Source: Loktanella atrilutea (GTDB lineage: Bacteria > Pseudomonadota > Alphaproteobacteria > Rhodobacterales > Rhodobacteraceae). Taken from it: a stretch of DNA of 51,135 nucleotides. The stretch's first letter is position 1; each line of letters starts with the position of its first letter. The DNA lies in the NCBI RefSeq assembly GCF_900128995.1, contig NZ_FQUE01000015.1:1-51135 (forward strand). The letters are read 5' to 3'. Positions 8,311-16,891 of this stretch are shown here, one piece after another. The position numbers and the translations under genes are program-made. Below the pieces are notes generated by a model. The model did no database searches. It saw nothing but the letters and a program-made list of their open reading frames with translations, and was not told where the DNA came from.

Positions 8311-8475
8311 TATCTGCCCCGGGGGCGGGTCCAGAGCCTGCATCGGCTGAAGGATATCCTGCGCACTGACAGCGCCGATGCTGCGCGTCGGGCGGGCAGG
8401 GCAGGGCCTGCAAACACGCAAGGTGCACGCACCCGCATCGGACGAAGGGCCGATGATTGTCCTGAGGCGCTCTGA
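8307..8475 (+). pseudogene. parE: degraded ParE toxin
   Basis: A GTG at 8307 overlaps the parD stop and reads VISAP, close to the VIWSP start of ParE. After a frameshift the adjacent frame (8314-8475) gives RVQSLHRL...SADAARRA...GRRADDCPEAL before a TGA. These match the ParE landmarks RDVQRLYRFL, PDAARRA and GRPVDDLPPEF. The C-terminal half of the toxin is gone. The antitoxin upstream is intact. Confidence 0.65.
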
Positions 8476-8575
8476 CAGCGACGTATCGAGCGTCAGTGAC
8501 CGGTGTCATCGCGCGGTATCGTATGCGGGGGGCGCGGTGCGAAACCTGAAGGGACAGGTTTTCGGCAGGTCAGGC

Positions 8576-8604
8576 CCCTGAAGGTCACGTGGCGACCTTC
8601 AGGG
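8576..8604 (+). terminator. rho-independent terminator
   Basis: CCCTGAAGGT (8576-8585) pairs with ACCTTCAGGG (8595-8604), followed by CTTTTA. A smaller AACCTG/CAGGTT hairpin lies just upstream at about 8543-8560. It would end rightward transcription from the primase-parD unit. Confidence 0.7.
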
Positions 8605-8749
8605 CTTTTACGTATTTTCAGCGCGATGGGATCGTCTTGGTTTTCGCCGTGCCGCCGCCCTGGAAGACAGGCGCACATGGCTCTGCAGGACCTTCGGTCT
8701 GATCGACACCGGTCGACCGGGGTGCGGGGTCCGGAGCTGGCACAGCCGG

Positions 8750-9115
8750 CTATGCCGGTGCCGGCGGAGCTGTCCTGACCTCTTTGAGAATAGTCTTCAG
8801 ATCCGTGCCATCGCTCTCGAGCGCCTTGCAGATGCGCTTGGCATGCAGCGGTGTGGCCCCGAAGAGCTCCGCGCAGTGATCAGCGGTCCGGGCCGCCTTC
8901 ATTTCGCTGTAGGGATACGCGCGGCTCGGTCTGCGGGCATGTACGACACTTTCGGTGCGCTCGTCGGCGTGAAAGCGGCCGGCCTTGTCGAAAGACCCCG
9001 GAGGATTGGCCAGGCGGTTTTTCCGGTCGTGGAATGCGATCCCTGCAGCGATATCCGCTTTGGAATACCCTGCCTTCTTTGCGATGCGTTTAATCGTGGC
9101 GGTCATGTCGGTCAT
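8750..9115 (-). CDS. hypothetical protein, 121 aa
   Basis: The start at 9115 is set by AAGGAG just upstream; the longer frame reaching 9328 has an N-terminus that looks non-coding. The protein begins MTDMTATIKRIAKKAGYSKA and has a central HDRKNRLANPPGSFDKAGRF stretch rich in basic residues. It is soluble and has no signal peptide. It ends in a Pro/Ala tail. The N-terminal 30 residues could form a small helix-turn-helix. I do not recognise the family. Its promoter side faces the TTTCATGA cluster, consistent with membership in the same element as the AAA ATPase. Confidence 0.6.
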   Translation of the reverse strand: MTDMTATIKRIAKKAGYSKADIAAGIAFHDRKNRLANPPGSFDKAGRFHADERTESVVHARRPSRAYPYSEMKAARTADHCAELFGATPLHAKRICKALESDGTDLKTILKEVRTAPPAPA

Positions 9116-9240
9116 GGTGTTTCTCCTTTCTGCTACCGTCGGGACATCCGGTGGTTTGTTTGCAGTGAGGACTTTCATAACGACCAAGGATTTAATTTTA
9201 GTTTCGCTTCGGGATGAAGTGCGGGTGGACGTGCATTTTG

Positions 9241-9405
9241 TTTCATGACGGTTCGGGAGGGGATGCTGTCCAAGAGTTATTTGCCGCGCATGTCGATCGC
9301 AGCGCGTGGCGATTTCATGAAGTGGCAAGGTTCATGATTGCAGGGCCGGTTTCATTTTTTTGATCGGGCAAAGTTTCATGAAACCTGCGGTGACAGATTT
9401 CATGA
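9241..9405. promoter_or_regulatory. cluster of TTTCATGA motifs
   Basis: TTTCATGA occurs at 9241, 9313, 9374 and 9398, with a near match GTTCATGA at 9330. The copy at 9373-9384 extends to the 12-bp palindrome GTTTCATGAAAC. The octamer also flanks the AAA ATPase start at 3.5 kb. Likely roles are repressor sites or origin iterons. Confidence 0.55.
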
Positions 9406-9895
9406 AAAGCGGAGGCCATCTTTGGAGGTGTGAGGTCTGCAGGCGCACCGACATCGTGACCGGTGACGACGTCATGGTCCGGCCTGCAGACTGCAGGATT
9501 TAGACCTTTTGGCCGCTGGCCCGTGTCCGGCGAAGTCCTGTCCTCATGCCGGGAGCGACCCCAGATGAGCCTGACGTCCCTTGGATCTTTGCCGATGATG
9601 CACTCACGTGCCCTGCATGGCATCTGCGGGTTTCCAGGGCGTCATGCTCCCGGCTTCGTGGTCGAAAGCCCTGCCTGGATCAAGATTGCAGCGCCGCAGT
9701 ATTGATACTCTGCGTGCTGTCAGGGTCTTGTCAGGCGCATGCGCCCCGTTGGCCTGGACGTCGTCGAAGTCACGCGATTCTGGGGGCCATGATTTCGGGT
9801 GACAAAGATGTAGTGTGTGAAGCTTTCGGGCGCGCGGCTGCCAGCGCGGGACAAGCAGCCGGCGCGGGGTTTGGTATCCTTGCCGCCTTGCGCGG

Positions 9896-9922
9896 GCAGG
9901 ACCTCCCCAAGGAAGGTCCTGC
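9896..9922 (-). terminator. hairpin downstream of the lipoprotein gene
   Basis: GCAGGACCT (9896-9904) pairs with AGGTCCTGC (9914-9922), 24 bp past the stop of the minus-strand lipoprotein gene. No U tract follows, so it may be a weak or rho-assisted end. Confidence 0.4.
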
Positions 9923-9946
9923 GCCTGCATCATATCTGACGGGTGT

Positions 9947-10693
9947 TCAGTTCTTGCGTCCGCCGACGTAGATTTGCCCGACGGCCGTTTTCCCGTTCAC
10001 GGTTGCGGTCATGTTTGGGGTGCGGACCGATTGGCCGATCTGGCTGGAGGGCGTGCCATCCAGCGCCTGAAGGCCCTGGGGCGGGGTCTTGCCGCTGGCG
10101 GGGTTGTCATAAAGTGCGCCAATCGCCGTTCCGTCGAGACCGATCTTGTCGCTCCCCACCTTCAGGTTGCCGGCATAGTCGAAAGCAAGAATGTTGGCGC
10201 TTCTTCCCGTGCCGAGTGTGCCATTGCTGTAATCGATTCCGCCGCTTGCAGTGAACGTGCTTTGATTTTCCCGCCGGCCCTGGATGTTTTTGACATTGCC
10301 TGTGACCGCGCGTGAGCCGAAGTCCACGGCCACGCGAGAGTCGCCGACCATCTGATAGGACTTGGCACCCTGGCTGACTGTCATGATCGCGGGCCCCGTG
10401 AAGACGGATCGGCCGGACGTCGGCACATCGGCAATCCGGGTCTGGTCGAGGGATTGCAGTTCTGCGCGGACGCGTCCTGCTTCCGTAATGCGCGCATTCA
10501 GCACATTGCGCGTGGGGGCCGGAGCAGGTGTCGTCGTCCCGGGGGTGCCGGATGTATTCGGAGTGCTGGTTCCCGGGGTGCCGGACGTTCCTGGCGACGG
10601 TTTTACGGGAGTCATCGGAACGTTTCCGGTGCCACCTCCCCCGCAGCCTGCGAGAAGAAGAAGGGCCGCGACGATTGTAAATCTGCTGGTCAT
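9947..10693 (-). CDS. lipoprotein with TbpB/Slam-substrate-like barrel
   Basis: ATG 10693 follows TGGAG by seven bases. The 248-residue product starts with a lipoprotein signal (TSRFTIVAALLLLAGC), then a Gly cluster and a Pro/Thr/Gly linker (PGTSGTPGTSTPNTSGTPG). From about residue 75 it is beta-rich, with SRVAVDFGSRAVTGNVKNI, GIDYSNGTLGTG, and an ending TVNGKTAVGQIYVGGRKN. Short GxAxY/VDFG strands of this type occur in TbpB- or factor-H-binding-like barrels of surface lipoproteins. The linker repeats suggest length variation. The exact ligand cannot be inferred. Confidence 0.65.
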   Translation of the reverse strand: MTSRFTIVAALLLLAGCGGGGTGNVPMTPVKPSPGTSGTPGTSTPNTSGTPGTTTPAPAPTRNVLNARITEAGRVRAELQSLDQTRIADVPTSGRSVFTGPAIMTVSQGAKSYQMVGDSRVAVDFGSRAVTGNVKNIQGRRENQSTFTASGGIDYSNGTLGTGRSANILAFDYAGNLKVGSDKIGLDGTAIGALYDNPASGKTPPQGLQALDGTPSSQIGQSVRTPNMTATVNGKTAVGQIYVGGRKN

Positions 10694-11422
10694 CAAAAAG
10701 CTCCAGGTGGGTTGCATGGGTCTTCAGGCGATTCAGAAGAGCTTTCAAGAGACTAAATGGTTTTGGGATATGTGTCGCGCCGTAAATGCAAACTGTGACA
10801 GGGCTCTCTATAGGGTGATGGATGTTTCGGCGCCAATTCCCCTGAGGCGGTAAACCGGAGCGCCCCGTTCACCTCCCGGTCAGGTTTTTGGCAAGGAGAT
10901 GCAGTTCACGTCCTTCTGCCCAGCGGTCAGCACGGTGTCGTATGGCAGGACCCGGACGTTTCCGACATCGATACCCGGTGGCTGGTCCGGTGTGCAGATA
11001 GGAGCCTGCGCACGGTGGAGATGAAGCCGCGGGTGCGAAGATTGCAGACACAAGTCCCAAGCAGATCAGGGCCACGGCGCTCAAGCACATGCGTCATGCC
11101 GAACCCTGGGATCCATGACGATCATCCGTGAAGCGCAGTCACGTCAGAGCGTTCTGAACAGCATCCGGGTCTGGATGATTCGTGGCTTTCGCTTATCTCG
11201 TTATGTGCGTTTCGAGGACAATAGGTGCTTTTGCAGTGCATTGTTCGCGAGATGCGAAGACTTTCGACGGCACGTCATCCGTTATGCAATTCCTGATTGT
11301 ATAACGAAAATTTTTCCGAATTATGTTTTTTTTGTGGTAGATCGTGAAGCATTAGGGGTTGGTGATGCTGAAGGCCCACCTCCCCAATGTTCTCAAAAGT
11401 ATTACTCTCAGGATATGCAATA
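10694..11422. other. intergenic region with one doubtful frame
   Basis: The sequence from 11270 to 11350 is very AT-rich, with T and A runs, and probably includes the promoter of the sorting-tail gene at 11423. Apart from a weak minus-strand frame at 10869-11090, I see no gene. Confidence 0.45.
10869..11090 (-). CDS. doubtful small exported protein
   Basis: A 73-residue frame opens with a signal-peptide-like segment, LSAVALICLGLVSAIFAPA, then a Cys- and Arg-rich tail. I see no good Shine-Dalgarno and no family. The hydrophobic start is the only argument for it; it may be chance. Confidence 0.2.
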   Translation of the reverse strand: MCLSAVALICLGLVSAIFAPAASSPPCAGSYLHTGPATGYRCRKRPGPAIRHRADRWAEGRELHLLAKNLTGR

Positions 11423-12010
11423 ATGGATCTCCGCACACTCAAAGGCACGGCTGCTTCGGCGATGCTGGCCCTGACGTTTTTTGGCGCGACAGCCGTTTCG
11501 GCCGCGACAACCACATGCAGCACAGCGGTTGCGGCGACATTGTCGCCCAACATGGGCTGCGAAGTCAGCACCTCGTCAAATCAGGATTCCGTAAGTCCCA
11601 ACAAGCCGCTCACGGTCAATCTCGACGGATTTTTCGGGAGCACCGACTGGAGCTTTCTGAACAAGCAAGAGATCGGTGAGGAATCGCCTGCTGCGCAAGG
11701 GGGGACACTGAACATTTCCTCGACGTTGTGGTCGACCTACGGTCGGATCCTGGCGATCTTCAAGGATGGCAAAGACACGTTCCTGACCGGCTTTCTGCTG
11801 AACACGGATGGGACGACGTTTACCTATACGTCGCCGTTTCTGCGGACAGGAAAAAGCCCGAAAGACGTGAGCCACATCTCCTTTTACGGTCAGGGCACGC
11901 CAGATGGCGATACCGGTGGCCCGAGCCCGGTTCCGCTGCCGGCCGGTCTGCCGATGCTGGCCTCGGCGCTTGGCCTTGCCGTATTCTTGCGCAAGCGTCG
12001 CAGCGCCTGA
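11423..12010 (+). CDS. VPLPA-CTERM sorting-domain protein
   Basis: A 195-residue secreted protein starting MDLRTLKGTAAS, with signal peptide cleavage after VSA. The mature part is Ser/Thr-rich (GFFGSTDWSFLNKQEIG...). The C-terminus is a complete sorting tail: VPLPAGLPML, a hydrophobic helix, then FLRKRRSA. Proteins with this tail are thought to be processed by an exosortase and linked to the envelope or matrix. A strong terminator follows at 12046. The tail and terminator have a second, degenerate copy at 15.4 kb. An ATG at 11387 would add residues before the signal peptide and is less likely. Confidence 0.85.
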   Translation: MDLRTLKGTAASAMLALTFFGATAVSAATTTCSTAVAATLSPNMGCEVSTSSNQDSVSPNKPLTVNLDGFFGSTDWSFLNKQEIGEESPAAQGGTLNISSTLWSTYGRILAIFKDGKDTFLTGFLLNTDGTTFTYTSPFLRTGKSPKDVSHISFYGQGTPDGDTGGPSPVPLPAGLPMLASALGLAVFLRKRRSA

Positions 12011-12045
12011 CACGCTCCTGGCCGCTTGAGCCGCCACACGTCTTG

Positions 12046-12069
12046 AAGGCGCCCCGTCAGGGGCGCCTT
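12046..12069 (+). terminator. strong rho-independent terminator
   Basis: AAGGCGCCCC (12046-12055) pairs perfectly with GGGGCGCCTT (12060-12069) around GTCA, followed by AGTTTT. An almost identical hairpin lies at 15491-15512. Confidence 0.85.
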
Positions 12070-12138
12070 AGTTTTGCCTACGTTACTCCGGACAAGCTTC
12101 AGCGGCGGGGGCACGGACATCATACGTAAGGCAGGACC

Positions 12139-13263
12139 ATGGGACGACATACCAAGCTGCAGCAACCTTTCCTCAAAATTGCCGACGTCCTTCCGAAGGG
12201 CTTTGACCCTGATCATGTGGCAAGTTTCTTCGCGCCGGAAAGTGCTGCGCCAGGGGGACATGGGGCCACAGTCGCATCATCGCACAAGCACGTCGTGACG
12301 GACGTCATGCCGTCGATCGAGACATCGGTGCCGGACTTTTCCCGGGCACACGAAGTTCACGGCTCAGGTCATACCGAGCCCACTCCCCAGTCCTCGTTCC
12401 AATCGGTGTTCGATGTTTATGCGAACGATCTGGACGGTCTCGCAAGATCGGTAAGCGGGGGTGGCAAGGGCAAACATGCCACCAAGACAGATCCCGTGGT
12501 GACCGATCAGACCGAACCCACTACCACCCCGATCAAGATCGTACCGACGACGGACACGACCCCGACGGTTTCGTTGCCGGCGGCGGACTATGTGAGCGGC
12601 CATGACACGCCCGATGGCTACAATGTCGAGCTGGTGTTCAAAGGTACGTGGAGCGATGCAGCCAAGGCTGCGGCCTATACGGCGGCCGAGAACATCAGTG
12701 ACATCGTGACGGGCGATGTGCCCGATTACAACGGCATCGACGATATCCGCATCACGCTCACCTCGACCAGTATTGACGGGACGGGAGGCACATGGGGGAA
12801 GGGTGGCTATGACATTCTGCGGAGCGGCTCCTATTTGCCCTCCACCGGGCATGTCACCATCGATAGCGCCGATGTTCCGAATGCCATCAAGCTGGGGCTG
12901 CTGGACGATCTGCTCGAACACGAGATGATGCATGCCATGGGGTTTGGCACGACCTGGAACGCCATGGGTCTTGTCGATGACCACAATGGAGATCTGCGTT
13001 TCAATGGCGCCAATGCCACGCATGTCTACAATACCGTCTATGCTTCGCTCGCCGCACAGGACCCTCTTCATGACAAGGGCGTGCCCATCGAAACGGATGG
13101 CGGGTCGGGCGCTGCGGGTAAGCATTGGGACGAGACGACGTTTCAGAAGGAAATCATGACGACGACCCTGAACTACACCAATACCGTGAGCCCCCTGACG
13201 GTCGCGGCATTGGAGGACATGGGGTATCACACGACCTACGCGGATGCCTTCCTGTTCACCTGA
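12139..13263 (+). CDS. leishmanolysin-like (M8) metalloprotease
   Basis: The 374-residue protein carries the zinc motif HEMMHAMGFGTTW (261-273), a third zinc-ligand candidate in GKHWDE (His329) and a probable Met-turn at EIMTT (Met340), which together fit peptidase family M8. The first 160 residues are a Ser/Thr/Pro-rich, low-complexity region. There is no Sec signal peptide. RTX-type repeats are absent, so type I export would rely on a C-terminal signal; the last residues (YADAFLFT, hydrophobic with a small acidic patch) are compatible with that. It is convergent with the serralysin gene. Likely an extracellular protease. Confidence 0.82.
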   Translation: MGRHTKLQQPFLKIADVLPKGFDPDHVASFFAPESAAPGGHGATVASSHKHVVTDVMPSIETSVPDFSRAHEVHGSGHTEPTPQSSFQSVFDVYANDLDGLARSVSGGGKGKHATKTDPVVTDQTEPTTTPIKIVPTTDTTPTVSLPAADYVSGHDTPDGYNVELVFKGTWSDAAKAAAYTAAENISDIVTGDVPDYNGIDDIRITLTSTSIDGTGGTWGKGGYDILRSGSYLPSTGHVTIDSADVPNAIKLGLLDDLLEHEMMHAMGFGTTWNAMGLVDDHNGDLRFNGANATHVYNTVYASLAAQDPLHDKGVPIETDGGSGAAGKHWDETTFQKEIMTTTLNYTNTVSPLTVAALEDMGYHTTYADAFLFT

Positions 13264-13646
13264 CACCCCTCGCGGGCCTCAGGCTTCGAAGCAGCACGGG
13301 AGCCACACAGCGCCGGTTCGAGGTCCTGTGTTGCGTCCGAGGACCCGACGTCCACGTCCGGGTTCGCTCCGGAAGCTTATGTACATCACGCCCTCACGTT
13401 TCCCGTCCCGGTAACCACGGCCGGTCCGGAGAGATCCGCAAGGGGAGCATGGCGTGGAAACGGCAGAGCGTTCGTGCTGTTGAGGACGATGAGCGTGTCC
13501 TGGCCCTCCCGTCCACCCGGTGACATCCGGAGCCTCCGGGTCGTGCCCGTTCAGGACGGGTGTTGCCGGTCGGAAGATCAAGGTGCAAGCCAGACAGGGG
13601 TTGAAACAGCCATCCTCTTGCATGAGCTGTTCCTTGGGTCGCCCTC
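13264..13646. other. convergent intergenic region
   Basis: 380 bp between two convergent protease genes. No frame has a family match and no clear terminator with a U tract is visible. Nothing else is apparent. Confidence 0.4.
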
Positions 13647-15170
13647 TCACAACAGTGCGAAATGATCGTGATGTGCAGCCAAGGTGTCTTCGAGCGCAAA
13701 AGACGCCCCCGTGCCAACAGGCGCATCCGCCGCACCTCCCGCGGGCCCCGCTGATCCGCCTGACCCCCCACAGCGATGCCCGGCAATATCCTCGGATGGG
13801 GAGGTCGATGCGTACAATACGAATTCGTCGGATTGGCCCTGTGCAATCTTTGTCATGACAAAATGGGGTGTGCTATCCGTGCGCGCCATGCGCTGGGAAC
13901 GCGTGGCGATGTCATCGGAGACAGTCACCATGCTCAGTGCGCTGTCCTCTTCGTGATCGTCGAAAACCGTAGCAATATCGTTCGATGTAAAAACAGCACT
14001 TCCAAACTGGAAGCGCTCGACACCCTTTACAGTATCGGTGCCATCACTGCACTGGAGCAGGAAAGCATCCCCCTGACGCGCAATGGTGTAACTGCTCAGC
14101 GTGTTCTGGAAAACGCCCGTGTCATTCCCATCGCCGCCTACGAGAACGTCCGATCCTCTTCCTCCTATGAGCGTATCATCCCCCGCCCCGCCGTAGAGAC
14201 GGTCATCGCCATCCCCGGACACGATCAGGTTTGCAGCCTCGTTGCCGGTAATGCTGTCAGCGCCCCGTCCGGTGAATGCCCGTTCAATCAGCGTGCCCCG
14301 TGCAATGGCGACGTTGCCGCGGTATCCGTTCACGTCGGAAAACGTCCCATCGTTGAGATCCAGTCTCTGGTCATAGGACCTGCTCCGCAGATCGATCGTA
14401 TCCTCGCCACCACTGTCGACAATGGTACTGGCGAGACGCGAGGTGAGAGACAGCGCTGCGCTCTCCGAGCCGTCTCCATAGACCGTATTGCCTGAACGTG
14501 TCGTTGCGGGCGTGCCGTAGATTTGCTGGATTGCGTAGACATCGGCCACCATGGGCGTGCCAAGATAAAGGGGTGTCGCAGTGGTGTACGGGCTTTCGCC
14601 CTGATGGAAATACGACATCACCGAATGTTGCCAGGTGTCGTTGGCGTAAGCCGCGTCGCTTTCGAAATCACCCGTGAAATTGTAGTTTCCCGCATGCCCG
14701 AGACCCAGAGCATGGCCCAGTTCATGGATGAAGGTCTGTCTGTAATAGGCGCCGGTGGCGAAATCGGCGGCGATATTGATCTCGGCCTGCACGATGCTTG
14801 CATTGAAGGTCGACGTTATGGCGTAGGCACCGGACTGCGCATCGTCGAATACGATCTGGGCGCCCGTCGTCACTTCATGGAACGCGATACCACACGCATC
14901 CGTCCAGACGGCCATGGCGTTGCGCGCGGCGGCTTGTCCCTCTGCGTTCAACCCTGATGTATCGACCCGGAGCGTTCCACCTGTGGTCACATCGAATGCA
15001 CGCGCGCTGCGACCCGTGTGATCCCAATAGCCATGGATCAACTGCCCGGCAATTTGCTCGATGGTCCAAAACATCTTTTCCGACGTCATGGCATCGGGCG
15101 TGGACGTCGTGCCACCCGTGCCGTCCGTCGAAAGGCTCGTCCGATGATCATGTCGTGTGGCGAGGCTCAT
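13647..15170 (-). CDS. serralysin-family (M10) RTX metalloprotease
   Basis: The 507-residue protein has the full serralysin signature: zinc site HELGHALGLGH (149-159), Met-turn SVMSYF (183-188) and RTX calcium-binding repeats (about 301-350: GGAGDDTLIGGRGSD, GGDGND). A peptidase_M10_C-like part follows (VKGVERFQFGSAVFTSNDI). The N-terminal region lacks a Sec signal, as expected for type I secretion. The last 70 residues are an unusual Gly/Pro/Ala-rich extension (CGGSGGSAGPAGG) ending AAHHDHFALL, and they hold the only late Cys. Transport genes are not in the window. Confidence 0.92.
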   Translation of the reverse strand: MSLATRHDHRTSLSTDGTGGTTSTPDAMTSEKMFWTIEQIAGQLIHGYWDHTGRSARAFDVTTGGTLRVDTSGLNAEGQAAARNAMAVWTDACGIAFHEVTTGAQIVFDDAQSGAYAITSTFNASIVQAEINIAADFATGAYYRQTFIHELGHALGLGHAGNYNFTGDFESDAAYANDTWQHSVMSYFHQGESPYTTATPLYLGTPMVADVYAIQQIYGTPATTRSGNTVYGDGSESAALSLTSRLASTIVDSGGEDTIDLRSRSYDQRLDLNDGTFSDVNGYRGNVAIARGTLIERAFTGRGADSITGNEAANLIVSGDGDDRLYGGAGDDTLIGGRGSDVLVGGDGNDTGVFQNTLSSYTIARQGDAFLLQCSDGTDTVKGVERFQFGSAVFTSNDIATVFDDHEEDSALSMVTVSDDIATRSQRMARTDSTPHFVMTKIAQGQSDEFVLYASTSPSEDIAGHRCGGSGGSAGPAGGAADAPVGTGASFALEDTLAAHHDHFALL

Positions 15171-15356
15171 GGCTTACTGACGCTCCGGTCCGGCACAACA
15201 TCACACGCTCCAGGATAGCCGGTCCCCGGATACGTCATACCACTCTTGCCAATATCGCTGTGTCAGAAGCCTCGGCTTGCTGGCACCTGGTCAGGCCCGT
15301 GTGCGATAGACCTGGAAAACGGCGTGAAAATGTCGGGGAACGCCATAAACGTGGCA

Positions 15357-15454
15357 ACGCCACGATACCTGCGGTGTCAGGTTCAGGGGCTGGCCTGCCG
15401 ATGCGGGCCTCGGCGCTTGGCCTTGGCGTTTTCCTGCGCAAGCGGCGCGCCTGA
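15357..15454 (+). pseudogene. orphan VPLPA-CTERM tail
   Basis: This reads GLPMRASALGLGVFLRKRRA-stop, nearly the same as the tail of the protein ending at 12010, and a nearly identical terminator follows at 15491. No signal peptide or start is attached. The tail-plus-terminator block was duplicated, or the rest of a paralogous gene was lost. Confidence 0.7.
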
Positions 15455-15490
15455 GAGCCCTGAATCCGTTTCAGTGACGACACGATCCGG

Positions 15491-15522
15491 AGGCGCCCCG
15501 TCAGGGGCGCCTTGGTTTTTTC
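15491..15522. terminator. bidirectional terminator overlapping a stop codon
   Basis: AGGCGCCCC (15491-15499) pairs with GGGGCGCCT (15504-15512), followed by TGGTTTTTT on the plus strand. The stop codon of the minus-strand diguanylate cyclase lies in the loop (15501-15503), so its last residues (WKKPRRP) are encoded by the terminator. Confidence 0.8.
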
Positions 15523-16682
15523 CACGTCCCGCGCGGATGCGTCAATGACGCGCCGGCAGTAACGTTCGAAGGGTGGTCACGGGTGAGCGCATGGGGGTCG
15601 TCACTGACGCTCACGCAGTTTCGCCCCGTTGCTTTCGCCTTGTAGAGGGCGAGATCCGCATCTCTCATCATGCTGTGAAACGCGGTGACGTGCGGACCGG
15701 AGCGTTGGGCCACGCCGATGCTCACGGTCAGATGGATCGTCCTGCCTTCGAAGACGACAGGGTTTTCCGCCACTTTTCGACGGATGTCCTCGGCGCGTGC
15801 CGCGATGAGGCTGCGGCTTATGCTGGGTATCAGGACGCCGAACTCCTCTCCTCCGAACCGGCATAGCTTGTCTCCCGGTCTGACGGACTGACGGAGGCAT
15901 TCAGCCACGTGTTTGAGCGCGGCGTCACCGGCCTCATGGCCGTAGGTGTCATTGACCGTCTTGAAGTGGTCGGCATCGATGATCATGAACACGCCGGAAT
16001 GAAGCGGTGACCGGGGCGGGGTGATGTCATCCAGGGCGGCTGCAAAGGCTCTGCGGTTGGGCAATCCGGTCAAGGGGTCGGTCGATGCGTTCTGACGCCA
16101 GTGGTTCTCGGTCTGCAAATACTTGCGTTCGCGTTCGATCAGGCTGCCCATGATGAAAGCGCCGATGAAGCTCGAGACGATCAAGGTGGGCACCATCACG
16201 ATTGACAGGTCGATCGCAAGTCTGATCGGCAAGATGAACACCGTGACCGCGTGCAGGGCCAGCAGACCGCCCAGACCGATCAGATGCCGCGGTTTGTGTG
16301 CATGCTCCGTCCAGAAAAGCCGGCGCCAGCAATACCCCAGGACGGCGCAGGCGATGATGCCGGACACCCCGTACTCAGTCCCGACACCGCCGATCGCGAT
16401 GCGCGCGGCCCCGACCAGCAGGACCGATAGGATGGCGGCCGGGAAGCCGCCGAAGGCTGCAGCGAGACCGACAATGACCGATCGCGCATCCAGGTAGACA
16501 CCGGGACTGAGCTCCCAGGGCTGCAGCATCGCCAATATGGCGGCCGTGCTGAACACCAGTCCGACGATGGCGGACATGGCGAAGGGCGTTTTTACCTTGC
16601 GTTGGATGATCCCGAAGGAAATTCCGGAGATGGCCATGAGACCCAGGCTGTGGGTTGCGGCGATCAAGGGGTCAAAGGTCAC
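15501..16682 (-). CDS. membrane diguanylate cyclase (5TMR-LYT/GGDEF)
   Basis: The N-terminal 185 residues form about six membrane segments, with ARSVIVGLAAAFGGFPAAI typical of the 5TM receptor of LytS-YhcK type. The C-terminal half is a GGDEF domain: DPLTGLPNRRAF, IDADHFKTVND, YGHEAGD, RFGGEEF and an inhibitory-site RxxD (RPGD) five residues before GGEEF. All residues for c-di-GMP synthesis and product inhibition are present. c-di-GMP commonly promotes exopolysaccharide and biofilm, which fits galU next door. The C-terminal tail after VSVSDD is extended by terminator-derived codons. Confidence 0.9.
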   Translation of the reverse strand: MTFDPLIAATHSLGLMAISGISFGIIQRKVKTPFAMSAIVGLVFSTAAILAMLQPWELSPGVYLDARSVIVGLAAAFGGFPAAILSVLLVGAARIAIGGVGTEYGVSGIIACAVLGYCWRRLFWTEHAHKPRHLIGLGGLLALHAVTVFILPIRLAIDLSIVMVPTLIVSSFIGAFIMGSLIERERKYLQTENHWRQNASTDPLTGLPNRRAFAAALDDITPPRSPLHSGVFMIIDADHFKTVNDTYGHEAGDAALKHVAECLRQSVRPGDKLCRFGGEEFGVLIPSISRSLIAARAEDIRRKVAENPVVFEGRTIHLTVSIGVAQRSGPHVTAFHSMMRDADLALYKAKATGRNCVSVSDDPHALTRDHPSNVTAGASLTHPRGTWKKPRRP

Positions 16683-16891
16683 GTGACAAAACTCCTGCGA
16701 AGCTTTTCCTCCATCACAAGCCTTCGGGTCGGATTTGTGGCAGCCTTGGTCAATGAAACGTGAGCCGGGGCCTGGCAGTCAAGTCAGGCTGAAGGCACGC
16801 CATGCCGTCGTTGTGACGCCACGGCGATCGCGGCGCAGATCGACCAGAAGCTTGCGGTCATCGATGACGTCGGAGGGCTCTCAACGCTACG

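Larger units (their letters stand above)
9116..9946. other. 830-bp gene-free region
   Basis: No frame here has a family match or credible ribosome site. The right-hand part of the supposed mobile element ends in this region: the TTTCATGA cluster is at 9241-9405, and a terminator-like hairpin of the next gene is at 9896-9922. The 9420-9860 part shows nothing I can name. Confidence 0.5.
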
